DNA of 64,000 nucleotides, from the NCBI GenBank assembly GCA_029204225.1, contig CM055108.1, positions 22,120,326 to 22,184,325 of the forward strand. Reading direction: 5' to 3'. Source of the stretch: Diphasiastrum complanatum. Taxonomy: Eukaryota; Streptophyta; Lycopodiopsida; Lycopodiales; Lycopodiaceae. The position numbers and the translations under genes were made by a program. The notes below the pieces were generated by a model. It did not search any database, was not told where the DNA came from, and worked only from the letters and a program-made list of their open reading frames with translations. Below, piece after piece: positions 42,601 to 54,639 of the stretch (position 1 is the first letter of the stretch; every line of letters starts with the position of its first letter).

Positions 42601-43434
42601 ACAACTTTGAATAGCAATTTGAAACATAGTCCAGTCTTCCCAAGCAAACAATTTTGGTGATAGGCCAAGCCATTATATCACCGTATCAAGGCGAGGCCAT
42701 GTTGATCAGCTTATGGTCAATTGGTCCGTATCAGTTCATTTTTAGTTATGTACAGAATATGAAAAGTTTAAACCGTTTCATTTTGCTTAGACAAAAAACT
42801 TGGTGTGGACACGTGTACTGGTATTAGAGCAAATCCATTCTATGCTAACCCAAGTGACCCTTATAGAGCAAGGTGTGTCATGCACTACTTTCCATACTCC
42901 TAAGCGTATCTATGCTTTCCAGTTGTATCTCACCATAAGTCTAAAGTGACACTTATTAGGGTACATTTAGGATTTGCCATGATTGATTGTATGATTGTTT
43001 CTACGCAAAATTATGCAATACAGAAATCATATATCAATTATGGTTCAAGGACACTACTTTAGATAAATATCATTATTTATGAGTGAGAAGTTCCCAAAGT
43101 TTCTACAAGGTATTAGGGTAGATCCGTGTCATTCTAACCCTTTTGTAGAAACTACGTATCTTACGCATATCCATGTTGTCTAAGACCATTTTATTGGAGT
43201 CCTCTCTGTTTAGAGTTATTGACAAGGGTTTCTTAGAGCATCAATTGGTCGATTCAGCTTTATGGATGCAGTATCTTTTACATTAGTCGTATTTTCAACA
43301 TAAAAAGAAAAAGTAGTGTCGAATGAGAGTAGATATAGAATAAAGTGCATCCCTTTCTTCTTCGTGTTTACGTATAAAAACCAAAAAAGTCATACTTGAA
43401 TGTTTGTAGACGAGGCTTCTTGGGAGGCTGCCAT
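39641..43434. other. Unassigned intergenic DNA
   Basis: About 3.8 kb with no supported gene on either strand. Short open frames at 41,218-41,463 (minus) and 41,835-42,023 (plus) have no recognised domain. TGGTATTAGAGC at 42,819-42,830 resembles a gypsy primer-binding site, but no LTR could be shown beside it. Confidence 0.5.
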
Positions 43435-44389
43435 TGTTGTTTATTCGTAAAGGTTTTATTCTTTATATCATAACGACAACAAGATGTCTTTTCAGTCCAT
43501 AGTAATGTTTAAGAGTTTATGCTAGAACGTTAAGATGAAGTGTATGGAGTATGCTAAAATATTTGCTTTATGAAAACCCGGTAGACAATCATACCTGTGT
43601 TTGGAGTACGATGATGTTTGGTTCTAAAATGAACCAATATGTGAATGATAAAAGGCCGTAGTAACCGATCAGTGCTACATTATCACATGTACCGATAAGC
43701 GTTTTAGTATCATATTAGTGAGTAAGCAATCATTGTTTAAACCAAAAAGTGTATGAATTACTCTAAAATTGAGCCAGAAAACAACCATCTATACCTTGTA
43801 GGATACAAGAGGGTTTCTCCAAACGTAGCATCAGAGAATAAGGAGTATTGCTTGTTGTCCATCATTGGTCAGCAAGCCATTTAACTTATATATATTCAGA
43901 AGGTTGTTGTCCTCTCTTGGACTGTAAGTGGCATTAGTAAAAATGGAAAAAGGTGTTTGATGTCCATCGCTGGACAGGATACACCTTATCCCAATGATTT
44001 ATCACTTACAAATGGAAGTCTTAGCAACTAGACATCTACACTCATTTATGTTTAAGTTGAAGCCACAAAAAGGTATTTGATAATGCCCTTCCATCGCTAC
44101 CCATATATAACACAAAGTGAAGCATTCAAATGAGAAAACGCTACTACTAAAGTAAATCCGCAGAGGGATGTGAACTATTAAGGAGTCATTATCGTGGCCA
44201 GAATGGCGCACTACCATCATATCCCTTTCATAAAAAAAACTCTCAAATTGTCCATCGTTGGACAGATTTGCATTTTCACAAAGAAAGTTGATAAACAACA
44301 TCCATTGAAGAGTATAAGATTTTAGAATTTAAAAAGTCTTGTAGTGGGAAATCTTTTTAAGTTTAAACAAAGGACAACTATTATATGCA
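43435..44389 (+). repeat. Solo-LTR-like repeat, related to the LTR at 25.6-26.9 kb
   Basis: The reverse complement of 25,597-26,860 is similar to this stretch nearly end to end, for example around ATTCTTTATATCATAACGAC. It starts near TGTTG at 43,435 and ends ATATGCA at 44,389. Hairpins of the TGTCCA/TGGACA type occur at 43,856, 43,908, 43,961 and 44,249. No copia internal sequence flanks it, so a solo LTR is the simplest reading. The first ~95 bp of the other copy is not matched. Confidence 0.7.
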
Positions 44390-44494
44390 AGTTTAGAAGG
44401 CTAATTAGACCTTGCAATTTAGAAAAAGCGGTTCGTCAATTGTTGTCCATATGTTCAATAGCATAGCAGAGTAGAGATAGACTAAGGAGCATCC

Positions 44495-44939
<445 letters not shown>

Positions 44940-45590
44940 ATAGATCCCAAAATCTCGTTCTTAGCCTGCAAGCCCACATCGATAGGGAGGCATGAAAAAG
45001 GGACTACAAAAGTACCAATCTTCTTCACAATCTCAAAAGGACCATAATATCAAAAAGTTCAATTTTCTAATTGAGTTTTTTATTTTTGTTTGTGTATAAG
45101 GTTAACAACCTTAAGCATACAAATCACCTTGAAGAAGTTTATGAAATGAACATATTTTTGTCAGCATAGTATTTCATCTTTTGTTGCACTACCTTGATAC
45201 TCCTATTCTTAAGATTTTGAATGTGTCAAACTTGATCTACAATAGCTTGAACATTAATCTCATTAAAATCCATGCTAATTACTTGTCTTGACTCCTAATT
45301 ATAGAGTGCAAAGAAAAGTGAGGAGTGATTTTATAACAAAAATTTACCAAATGTAGTCAATCAGACCCCTCTCGCTTGGCAATCAAACATGAAATATTGT
45401 AAATAGCACTCTAAGCACTAATAGACGACTCATATTTGTCCATCTATTTTTGGATGAAACACAATACTTAAGCACAACTTAGTGCCTAGTTACGCATTAG
45501 TCCTATCCACAAATGTTAAGTGAACTAAGTGATTTTATAATAAATTATTTCCTTTGGTAGCCCATACAGTATGAATTCATTTATTTTTCA
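44940..45590 (-). mobile_element. Ty3/gypsy fossil: integrase core and C-terminus, minus strand
   Basis: The minus strand shows decayed gypsy integrase words: 'LGTKLCLSIVFHPKIDGQ' near 45,420-45,490 (family pattern 'LSxAxHPQTDGQ'), 'VVQQKMKYYADKN' near 45,170 (pattern 'RQKxYADK') and 'YYGPFEIVKKIG' near 45,040 (pattern 'YxGPFxIxxxIG'). This is a chromovirus-like arrangement, unlike the Tat-like elements further right. Heavily broken. Confidence 0.8.
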
Positions 45591-45599
45591 TAAGGGCTA

Positions 45600-48119
45600 C
45601 AGACAGCCGGTCCACTTCTAGCGGCAATGGATTTTTACCCGGCGCTCTTCCATTCTGAGATTAACATGGGCCTCGCCCTTCACGCGTATGCCACCTGGGA
45701 TGAGGACAAGGCTCGTTCCACTTCCTGTACCAAGGTACCATGTACAAGGTCAAGATTAATGTTGACTCGATGGTCACCATTGGCATTATGTCTGGTGATC
45801 GTCAACCCATCTCACATCGCCACGCCAAAGCTCTGATCAAATCGTTCGTCACCCAAACCACACCAGAAATTTCTATCCAGACTAACAATGGTTACCTGAT
45901 AGAAGCTATCACGAAACCCGTCATTCAGGCAGTTGCGCATCTATTGAATAACTTTCTGGTTATTTTAACATTTCGCAAGGACAAAATCCAGTCTATGCTG
46001 CTGAGTCAAATAGTGGAATCCTTTCTAGACTTCCCTGGTCCCTTTGTTGTGCCATATGACTGGCATAGCTTCCTTATTCGAGAACTAACCAGCTCCATCA
46101 AGCCCAACAACCTTGAACAAATCGCAGCAGGCCATGCAAGTTATCAATTTTTCACCCCCACGCCAGACACTTTCTGCTCCATCCTCACCTTCTTCCATAC
46201 TCCACACCACCCTCCAGTTTCCCTCTTTTCCTCCCATCCTCTCGTTCGGACAAACCGTCCTCACCCCTGTTTCCACAGTTATTTCTCAAACCCCACCTGC
46301 TTCACCAACAAAGGTTGTCAAGGGCAACCAACCATTGCCTGATGATGCATTTGTCCAAACAGTGTTTGTACCATCGCCAGATCGGACTGATCCTACCATC
46401 CCAGATGGCATCAGGTCCAATGAGAACCTAATAGAAGATAATGACGACGGGATTCCACAAGTCGTCAGGGCCGATACAACACAAGCCCCTGCCAATGCCA
46501 GTGTACCGGCTGCTCCCACAGATCTAACGACGGCGTACCAAACTCTGGAAAAATACATCCTGTATGCGGTAGTGGCCAAAGCTATTCTGAAAAGCCGGGT
46601 ACTACACCTGGCGACAAGTAATACACAACTGCGAGCAGACCTCACCAAGCTGTAGCAAGAGCTGATTTTGGCTCAGCAACATGAACAAGCAGAGCATCAG
46701 GAGATTGCCAAGCTGCAGCAGAAGGAAGAGGGCCTCAACAAATATATCCAAAGCCTCTCCAACGCGCTGATTGAGGCCTCCACGAAGGTGCGAGAGCTTC
46801 AAGCTGAAGCGTCCCAATGGCTTGCCCCCATCCAGGTGCAACTTACCCTTTTGGAAGCAGAGAATACGTGCCTGGGGACGGAGGTCAAAGCCCTACAAGA
46901 CGAAAAGCTCGTCTGGTTAGCTCAATCTACACCGGACTCAAGGCCGCTTTCTCAATCAGAGATGAATCTTCTATGGTGTCAAGTGCAGGTTTATAGCCAA
47001 ACCTTAAACAGCTACCAAGCATAATTCAACAAGTATCGGGCAAGCGCAACTCATGAGCTTGCCCAGGCCAAGCAAGCCCTCAAGGCATGCCAAAAATTCA
47101 TGGACGCAAAGGCCCAGTCCACCCCCGTGGTAATTCCACCGCCACCTAATTTTGACGCTGCATAGGCTAGTACCAGCCAAGATCAGAGCCAGCAGGCAGC
47201 AAGGGGATCTCAACCAGATCAAGGGTCCGAAGGCCAAGACCAAGGGCAGATGGATGTGGTTGCTGAGATGCGAGACCAGGGCCAAGGCGCAACCACCAGC
47301 TAAGCCAAGCAACATCATCCAGAGGTTCGCGTACGATATCTGCCAGCCGGGCCTTCCGAAGACAGAAGTCCGTGGAGGAGAAAATCAATGATTTTTTTAT
47401 CAAAGTATCCCCACGAGTCATCAAGAGGCGGTTGGTAGATATCGTTCTCAGCTCAGACCATAAAGGAAAACGAACTGCAAGCATTGTCCGCCCTCCAACC
47501 ACAACCACAGTGGTGTCAGCAGTTATTCGAAAGAGACCCTGCGGCCATCGAGCCTACGTGACGAGTGCACAACAATTATGGGTGAACGCGCACTTCCTGC
47601 CATGTCCACGAAGATCCAAATGGACGGAATGCGGCACCCCTATAGACAAGATCACACTTCAGATTGGCCGGTCGTATAATCAGAAAATATAGATGGACTA
47701 CGGATGTAGATGCCAGAAGGGCTCTCACCGCATTCGCCAACCAATACATCAATTGTCCTGATCCCACAGTCCGCGCGGCAGCCACTTATGCCCGGGATTT
47801 TAGAACATCTGATGGGGATCGAAACTAAATGGGACAATTTTCTCCCATCCATATTCTTTGATGTTAATAAGGCGCTACCTTCAGACAAAGTCGAAGATCA
47901 GCTGCCAATAGCTCGTGTATATTACTGAGCTGCGCTTCTGGGTGATCCATGGACATGCCGATTCCAAACATGGGTCGACCAAGATTGGCTACGGAGGTTC
48001 CACAAGTCTCTTCACATGCCAAAGGACTTGAAAAAATTGGACCGCCTCAACTTTATGGAAGACGTCACCACCTACCTCATCCAGCAAAGGCGAGCGGTAT
48101 TCCCAACAAAGTGTAAATA
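45600..48119 (+). mobile_element. Gypsy fossil: extra 3' ORF region, coiled-coil rich, plus strand
   Basis: Open stretches at 45,740-46,342, 46,113-46,655 and 46,668-47,024 encode a helical N-terminal part ('NNGYLIEAITKPV', 'HLLNNFLVILTFRKDKI'), a Pro/Ser/Thr linker and a Gln/Glu/Leu-rich coiled coil ('QQHEQAEHQEIAKLQQKEE'). A conserved C-terminal part lies near 47,800-48,110. It is not gag, protease, RT or integrase. It lies directly before an LTR and has a relative at 51.5-54.6 kb. Broken, with several breaks. Function unknown. Confidence 0.75.
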
Positions 48120-48139
48120 AATAAAATCATCCAATAAAA

Positions 48140-48588
48140 TGTGTTGCGCGGGCATGGCATCCTGCGTGTATAAGCCCATGGCCCAATGAGCACGCAAATA
48201 AAGTCAATGCTTGCTATTGCTATTGTTGTTTTCAATTGCTTTCAAGTTCATGCTTTTTGGTTTCAATAGTTTATGTTTCTCCTTTAGCAAGTATAATGTG
48301 CATTTGAGCTAACCTCCACCCTCACACACACACACACTCTCTCTCTCTCTCTTTATCTCTTCTCTTCTCAATCTCTTCTTTTCTATCCCTTTCCTTCACC
48401 CAAATCATGATGAATGTTAGTGTAGAGGAGTAGAGTTAAAGGAAAATAGTGTTATGGTGAGTAGAGTTAAGGGAGAAAGTAGAAAACTAACTAAAAGTAG
48501 CATCTATGCATAGTTAGGTACCTATCCAGTGATCTAACCCTTGTTGATAGATGGGAGGGCTATACTACGTAAGATCTTCAACCCTACA
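48140..48588 (+). repeat. Gypsy LTR (Tat/Athila-like), plus orientation
   Basis: Starts TGTGTTGCGCGG, ends ACCCTACA, 449 bp, followed by a primer-binding site at 48,590-48,608. It shares CTGCGTGT(A/T)TAA and AATGAGCACGCA with the LTRs at 17,667 and 51,436. A (CA)n(CT)n microsatellite lies at 48,322-48,352. An element 3' end lies on its left and a 5' leader on its right, so one LTR serves both sides. Confidence 0.75.
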
Positions 48589-48589
48589 G

Positions 48590-48608
48590 TGGTGCCGTTG
48601 TCGGGGAT
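48590..48608 (+). other. Gypsy primer-binding site (TGGTGCCGTTGTCGGGGAT)
   Basis: Typical Tat/Athila-like site directly after the LTR; its counterpart at 18,282 differs at a few positions. Confidence 0.88.
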
Positions 48609-49298
48609 GGGTTTCCACTAACTAGTTTAGCTGCATTTTAGCTATTTTCTTGCTTTTTAGAGTAGTTTAGAGTTAGTTTTCTGTATTTTTTGTGTTTGGA
48701 CTATTCACAGGTAGCGGAGGAGGTGTGAGAGGGTAGAGGAGACCCTAAACGGCCTCTAAGGGCTTGAAACCCAAACCAACCAGCCAGAAAACCCAAAAAA
48801 AAACACACCAATCTATATTTTGGAGGAAAAAAGAGCTTAAAATCTCATCCGATTTTTATATCTCTAGAATCAATCAGAATTAACCCTTGCATGACTAGCA
48901 GCAGCTCCAGGGTACTGTCCCAGACCTGCATAGAAGCCTGTGAGAGTTAGTTCCAAGCAGATTGTAAAAATCAAAGAAAAATCATAAAAAACTCAAAAAA
49001 CCCTTGAAAAAATCCAAAAACAATTTAAATCTTCATAAGAACTCTCGCAAAGCCCTCTAAAGTTCCATCTCAATGAGACCAGGACACAAAGAAGCTCGCG
49101 AGAGTTAGTTTGATATCTAAGTGTCTGTGCGAGAGTTCCCATTAAAAAAAGACGGGAAAGTACCAGTGAACCCTCGCAGATAGCAAAATTTTCAGTTCCA
49201 ATGGTCAAGAACTCTCGTAGAGGATTTTGAAGTTCCATCTCAGTGAGACCAGGACACATAAGAGCTTGCGAGAATTAGTCTGATTTCAGTGAGCAACT
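48609..49298 (+). mobile_element. Gypsy leader with CTCTCGC/GCGAGAG repeats
   Basis: Untranslated leader. A unit of about 77 bp occurs at 49,038-49,115 and again at 49,208-49,284, with a poorer third copy near 48,920-48,955. Words of the AACTCTCGC and GCGAGAGTT type occur about seven times in both orientations. Confidence 0.75.
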
Positions 49299-49859
49299 GT
49301 GCAACAAAAGGCAGAACCGGAACCAGCACCAATGGATCCAATGGGCCAACCCGTACCTGTCACTCCCTTGCAAGCAGTCCGGAGAGCACCACGGATGGAA
49401 ATACCAAAATATGACGGATCATCAGATCCCATCCGATTCCTCCATATCTATGAGCAAGTTTGTGAAATCTACGAAGAACGGACACCTGTGGAGAAGCTGA
49501 TGCTATTCCCTATGTCCTTACTGGAAGTGGCTCAGGATTGGTTTTTCAACCTGTCATAGGAAGAAAAATCCACTTGGGAAGCGGTTAAAGCGGCTCTCAT
49601 TACGCGCTTTAAACCAAGAAAGTTCCTGAAAGACCCGTTTTTCCTGCTGAGCAAAGTCAGGATGGGAAAACGAGAACTACGATCTGAGTGCAGTGCAGCC
49701 CTAACTCCCAATCATGCGGTGATCATGTGGTTCCTAGCCGGATTACCACGAAGCATCAGAAGAGAACTGAAACGACGGGAGCAGTACGCTAAGAAGGCAA
49801 ACCAATTGGTTGTAGAAGAGACTGTATCTTGTTATGTCCGCTTTGCAAATAAATAGAAT
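49299..49859 (+). mobile_element. Ty3/gypsy gag fragment (retrotransposon gag domain)
   Basis: Encodes 'MEIPKYDGSSDPIRFLHIYE', 'AQDWFFNLS' and 'RFKPRKFLKDPFFLL', the usual pattern of the gypsy Gag capsid region ('FxGxxDPxxFLxxYE', 'AxxWFxxL'). No knuckle or pol follows before the sequence becomes unrecognisable. Broken and truncated. Confidence 0.88.
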
Positions 49860-50806
49860 ATGACAGTTTTTCCAAACTTCTATTTGTAGAGTCTTGTATT
49901 TACTGTTTTCTGTTTTGCTCTAGCACACATCTACAACTTTTTGCAGCAAAGAAAAATAGGAGTGCGTCTACAACTTTTTGCGGGAAAGGGAAATAGGAAA
50001 GTATATTTCTATTAAATTGAAGATCACACGGAGATTTCATAACACTGGAACATTACACTTGTATAGGTTGTGACCGTTTAGAAAGATATTTGGAAATATC
50101 ACATGTGATGCATAGTTGGTGTATTTTTTTATGACCATTCTTTAGGTTGCTTAACAAGCCAAATGGGCAGAGATCCATTGTTTTCAACAAAGCCATTCAT
50201 CTCTGAATCCCATATTTCATGGTAGGCATAAAGTCCTCAATCCAAGGATCCTAATCTAAGCATGCCAACCACAAGCAACACAAGGGAACTTGATGGTGGA
50301 AAAACCAACCCAACCAACCCTAGATCGAATGGATCTAGTCCCCAAGCTATAGATCAATCACAGTCAAGGAATGAGGCATCATACCAACAACATCCTGTCA
50401 TCGGTCATGCTATCAAGCATACACTAGTGAGAGCCCAATAGGTATACTCTCCAAGGCCCATGCACCACTAGTAGTGCACTGTGACACCTCACTAGACACC
50501 TCTGCAGCCTATCTGGACCACGTCATCCAGTTCTCCAATGACTCACTGATAGACCCATACAAATCCACCATCAAGTGTTTTAGGCCTACAACCATTAATT
50601 ATGACCTTGTACACGTAAGAGCCCCAATTCCCTTAGAGTTACAATTAACTTATGGGTTGTTGGTCTACCGATCCCTAGCGTGGACATGCTACTTGAGACC
50701 AGTCACGGTATTCTTCCCCCCTTATTAAAGTTTGTAGTGGGTTTTTTTCCTTGTCTAACCTGAATCCAAGATCTAGTCAATCTAGCATCAAAGAGACGAA
50801 GTTAGT
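49860..50806. other. Unassigned, probably element-derived DNA
   Basis: No recognised domain. A plus-strand open frame at 50,474-50,728 has no known relative that I can name. It lies between a plus-strand gag fragment and a minus-strand gypsy LTR. Confidence 0.4.
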
Positions 50807-51436
50807 TGTCACGCGTAGGTTCGTTCCCATGAGAGCGATAGTTTAGTTCAGATTTCAACATGAATGGAGGATTCACATCTATCTCTACATTCATTAACCC
50901 TACTCTTTAACACTACACATCCCTTAACACTTACAATCCCTTAACACTACACATCCACAACAGAGATAGCTTACTCTTTCTCTCTCCCTTTCTCTCTCAT
51001 AAAAAGTATAATTACATACAATTTCAATAACACTCAGATCCAACAATTAGCAAAATCCAAATAAGCATGAGAGATGGAGGAAAAGTGATTGAGAGCAAGG
51101 ACATTCATCAATCCATTTCTAAAGAAAACCATATGAGAAAATGAACATGAGGAGCAACTCGAGTTGGTCCTTTCTTATAGTAGAGAGGAGGACCCTGGCC
51201 TCTAAATCCTATTGGTCTAGTCTTGCCTCTCTTTTTATTCAAATTTAAAAAAACGTGGGAACCATCAAAATTGGAGGGAAACCCAACTTTATTCACTAAC
51301 TTGACATTTAGGCACTGCGACATTAAAAGTCTCGCAAAAAGGCCTAAAGTCCTTTTATTAGCCTTTAACTAATCAATCAAATAACTGTGTGATCATCGGG
51401 TTGGACTTACACACGCAGGGTGCCAAATTCCTCTCA
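50807..51436 (-). repeat. Gypsy 3' LTR (Tat/Athila-like), minus orientation
   Basis: Read on the minus strand it starts TGAGAGG at 51,436 and ends GTGACA at 50,807, 630 bp. It carries CCCTGCGTGTGTAAGTCC and CGATGATCACAC, the same block as in the two plus-strand LTRs. It lies 100 bp past the extra ORF of the minus-strand element. A short tandem array of CCCTTAACACTACACAT-type words is at 50,900-50,960. Confidence 0.7.
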
Positions 51437-51535
51437 CTTCTTAACTAGGGTTAGGGTTGCCTTGAGATCCGCAAACCCTCCAACAATATCCCTCACCAAA
51501 ACTGGTGGTGGTCCCACGACACCTGCAATATGCAG

Positions 51536-54500
51536 TTATTGGAGACTTTTATTGACTTCGCACCGAATCTTGATTAAATGATATTGCACCTTCTCCATAA
51601 AATCAAGACGTGCAGTATTAAAATCCAAATTGTGTGGCAGGAAACAACGGTGGGCTCCGACAATCCACTTGGAGGTTGTCCACGATGTGAAGCGTGATTC
51701 CCAGGAGCCTCCCATCATTGCCGCACGAAAATATAAACGAGCAACCGGCAACTGATCTCTAATTTGCTCTAAGGCCATCAGCTTATTTGGATCAAATGTT
51801 AGAGGAGGGAGGCAATCGTCCCATCTGGTTGTCACTAACACCAACAAAGTTAGATCTTTAGCAAACATTGCCGATTGTCGCACCGTTGGATCTGGAGAGT
51901 GGACATACTCTCATTGATAGGCTTGTAAGGTGCGGCGGAAATCCATTGAGATGGTCCAGCTGTAAGGCTGATGGATGATTGGCCAATTGGACGTATGGAT
52001 GGTGATTTTGTCCATAGCCAATCCCAAATCTTTCCATTTATTTCTTTGCGGCATTGGCATGTAATAGGGATCTACCCGCAATTGGCGAGGGCTGGCGATG
52101 TAACTCCTAATTGATTTCGAAGTTTTCTCAAAAACCGTAATTCTCCATGTCGGCTGCTCTCTCAATGCAAGTATTTTGTCCAACTCTTTGTCGGCCTCGA
52201 TCTTGGAGGTCTTAAACTCAAAACCCATCCACCACGCGAGGACTCATGCGGATGTTGCTTTAAGAAGGTCTGGATCTGGTCCTCGACGCTGATGGGCCTT
52301 CTGAATAGAGGTGTTGTCCTTGATGAAGATGGACCCACTTGTACTACCGGTATGGTTGGCGGTTGGTCTGCTATATCTGAAGCTCCCCCTTGGTCCATGT
52401 TCGAATCAACCCATGTATCCATTGGTACGGCTTCTTGGCGCGGAGGGGAGAATTGCGGCATGACCAGTACGGGGATTCGTGGTTCGGCTTCCAACACTCG
52501 AACGACTGCTTTTTCATAGGCGATAATGGTCTCTTTAGCCTTTGTCAACTCAGTTGAAGCTGCTCCTTTGAACCTGTCAAAGCGGCCTTGAAATCCATGA
52601 AGGGCCACTTTGTATGTCCCCACTTTTTTGAACAATTACGCAATCTTCGTCAGTGTGACCGGATGATCTGGTATTTGCATTTGAAGATACGCATCACACT
52701 CAAGGGTGGTCACATCCAATTCACCTTGAAGCCGCATGCGATCTTGTTCGACCATCTGTAATTGTTCCTTCAGTAGCTGCACCTGTTGTTGTGCATCCTG
52801 CACGGCCTGATCCTGTGCGGTTGTCAGGGCGTTTTGCAGGGAGCTAATGTATTCTTTCAAGCGATCAGCTTGTTGTTGGGCCAACTTCTTTTCGTCTTCA
52901 GCCTGTCTTCGTGTTGTTTGGCAATCTTCAACTCTCGATCCAACTGGACAAGTTTCTGGCTGATCAGAGTGTTTTCAGACCCCAGATCAGAGATTCTCTG
53001 CTCCATTTTCTTCTTCTTATCCAGCATCGATTGGATCACTTGCGCAAGGCTTGAAACCAAACCTAGAGCATCACCAGAATCAACGGTTGTGGAGGCGGCG
53101 GCAGCAGAAGGACCCGATGGAGCTGTCCTTAGTTGGCGTGGAATAGGTGCCACTATGTCTTCTTCTTCAAAATGGTCTTCCTCTTCAAACCCTTTAGGCA
53201 TTGTGGCGTCGAACTGTTTTGGTGATTTTACAGCTTTGTTGATCCAAAGTGCGGCTGGACTATCTTCTGTATGAGGTTGCTAGCTGACATCTTCAACACC
53301 AATAGTAGATTCATGGATATGTCCAAATTCTCTTCCAGGGCATTGGAGTTCAAAGGGCGCAGGGCTCTGGGGCATTTCAAAATTTCGGTGGCACCAAGGG
53401 GATCGGAATCATTGAGCATATCCATGAAGAACTGTGTGTTTGGTGAGGTGGCTTCGGTGTGTGGGGGTGAGGCGGCCTGGGCAGCTGTGATGAGAATGGT
53501 AGGCCCAATGGTCACAGACTGTCCTTGAATGGAAGCAGAGGTGAGGGAAGCATTAGAGGCTGGGGGAATGGGAAGTTCAGTGCGAACAGCAGCAGGGGGT
53601 GAAAGCGCAACTGACGAGGTATGCCTAGTGCGATGTCGTGATGTAGAAGGTGAGTCAGGAATAACGATCTTGTTGCGTGGACGACGACAACTATGAGAAC
53701 TCGAGGCCTGGTGAGATGACTCGGCGGGTGTTTCTTCGTAGACCGAAAGCACTGAATCCAAGTGGAAGCCATGGATTCTATTTTCTAAGTGAAAAGTGGC
53801 TAAAAGGGACAATAAAGAGCCGACAGCGAACTGCTACTTAGTATTGGCCTTAATAGCTCGTTTGAGCTCACCAGAAACAGTCTTGAACCAATTATACGGT
53901 TCAAGAGGGGCTTTGGCTAACTTGGTGTGGGACTCCACTATCCTATGGAGGATCCGTGATGTGATGCGGTCTTTCCTGAGGTTGCCAACCATCAAGAAGT
54001 TGTTCAGTAGCTGGGTAGCAACGTGGATTGAAGGCTCAGTGATGGCTTCCAGAAGGTAGCCATCATTGGTCCAGTGCAGATCATTGGTGAGGTCAATATA
54101 TGGCTTGATGGTCTATTTGGCGTGCTTATGATTGGGTGAGGCCTGTGTGCCAGATGCAATACCTATAGCTGCAAGGGCGGCCTCAGTGACGCGCACCTTA
54201 TTTGTGGCTCTCTAGAAAGTGATATAAAATTTGGATTTCTCTTCCTTCCACGTACTGAAGGCAAATGTGATGAGATCCATATTGATGCGACCCGAAAAGA
54301 CTCTCTCATGAATACCCATTGTAGTGAGCAGCAGCTCCGCAAGGGTCATCCACTGGAACATCACGATGGATAGTATAGCGCGGAGACTGGGAGGTACCGG
54401 TAGAAGACATGATGATCAGAAAGAAAATATAAAACGCGTAAAAGTGTATCAGAAAGCAATGCAGGAATTTTGGCTTTAGTCGCAAGAAATTCGCAAAAGC

Positions 54501-54623
54501 TTCGCTAGCACAAGTGAGGAATGAATCGAATTCAGTCAACTTATAGGTGACTTTGGTGGGTCCATTACACTGAATACTAGTTTGGCTGATCAATTCTGAA
54601 CAAAAATTTGCAGGCATGTACAA
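51536..54623 (-). mobile_element. Gypsy fossil: extra 3' ORF region, coiled-coil rich, minus strand
   Basis: Open stretches at 54,306-54,623, 53,228-53,812, 52,857-53,201, 52,162-52,635, 51,911-52,228 and 51,536-51,883. They encode an N-terminal helical part ('NDGYLLEAITEPSI' and 'QLLNNFLMVGNLRKDRI' in a minus frame near 53,990-54,090), a Ser/Pro-rich linker, a Gln-rich coiled coil and a conserved C-terminal part ('TRWDDCLPPLTFDPNKLMAL'). It is related along its length to the plus-strand region at 45.6-48.1 kb. It lies between integrase and the 3' LTR. Broken, with several breaks. Function unknown. Confidence 0.75.
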
Positions 54624-54639
54624 GACTGTGAAAATAGGC

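Noticed and set aside
42819-42830. Primer-binding site TGGTATTAGAGC of another LTR element
   Set aside because: No LTR edge, leader or gag could be shown beside it. A similar word at 43,110 suggests a small local repeat instead.
51446-51456. Telomere-like AGGGTTAGGG
   Set aside because: Only about one and a half units; chance in this length of DNA.
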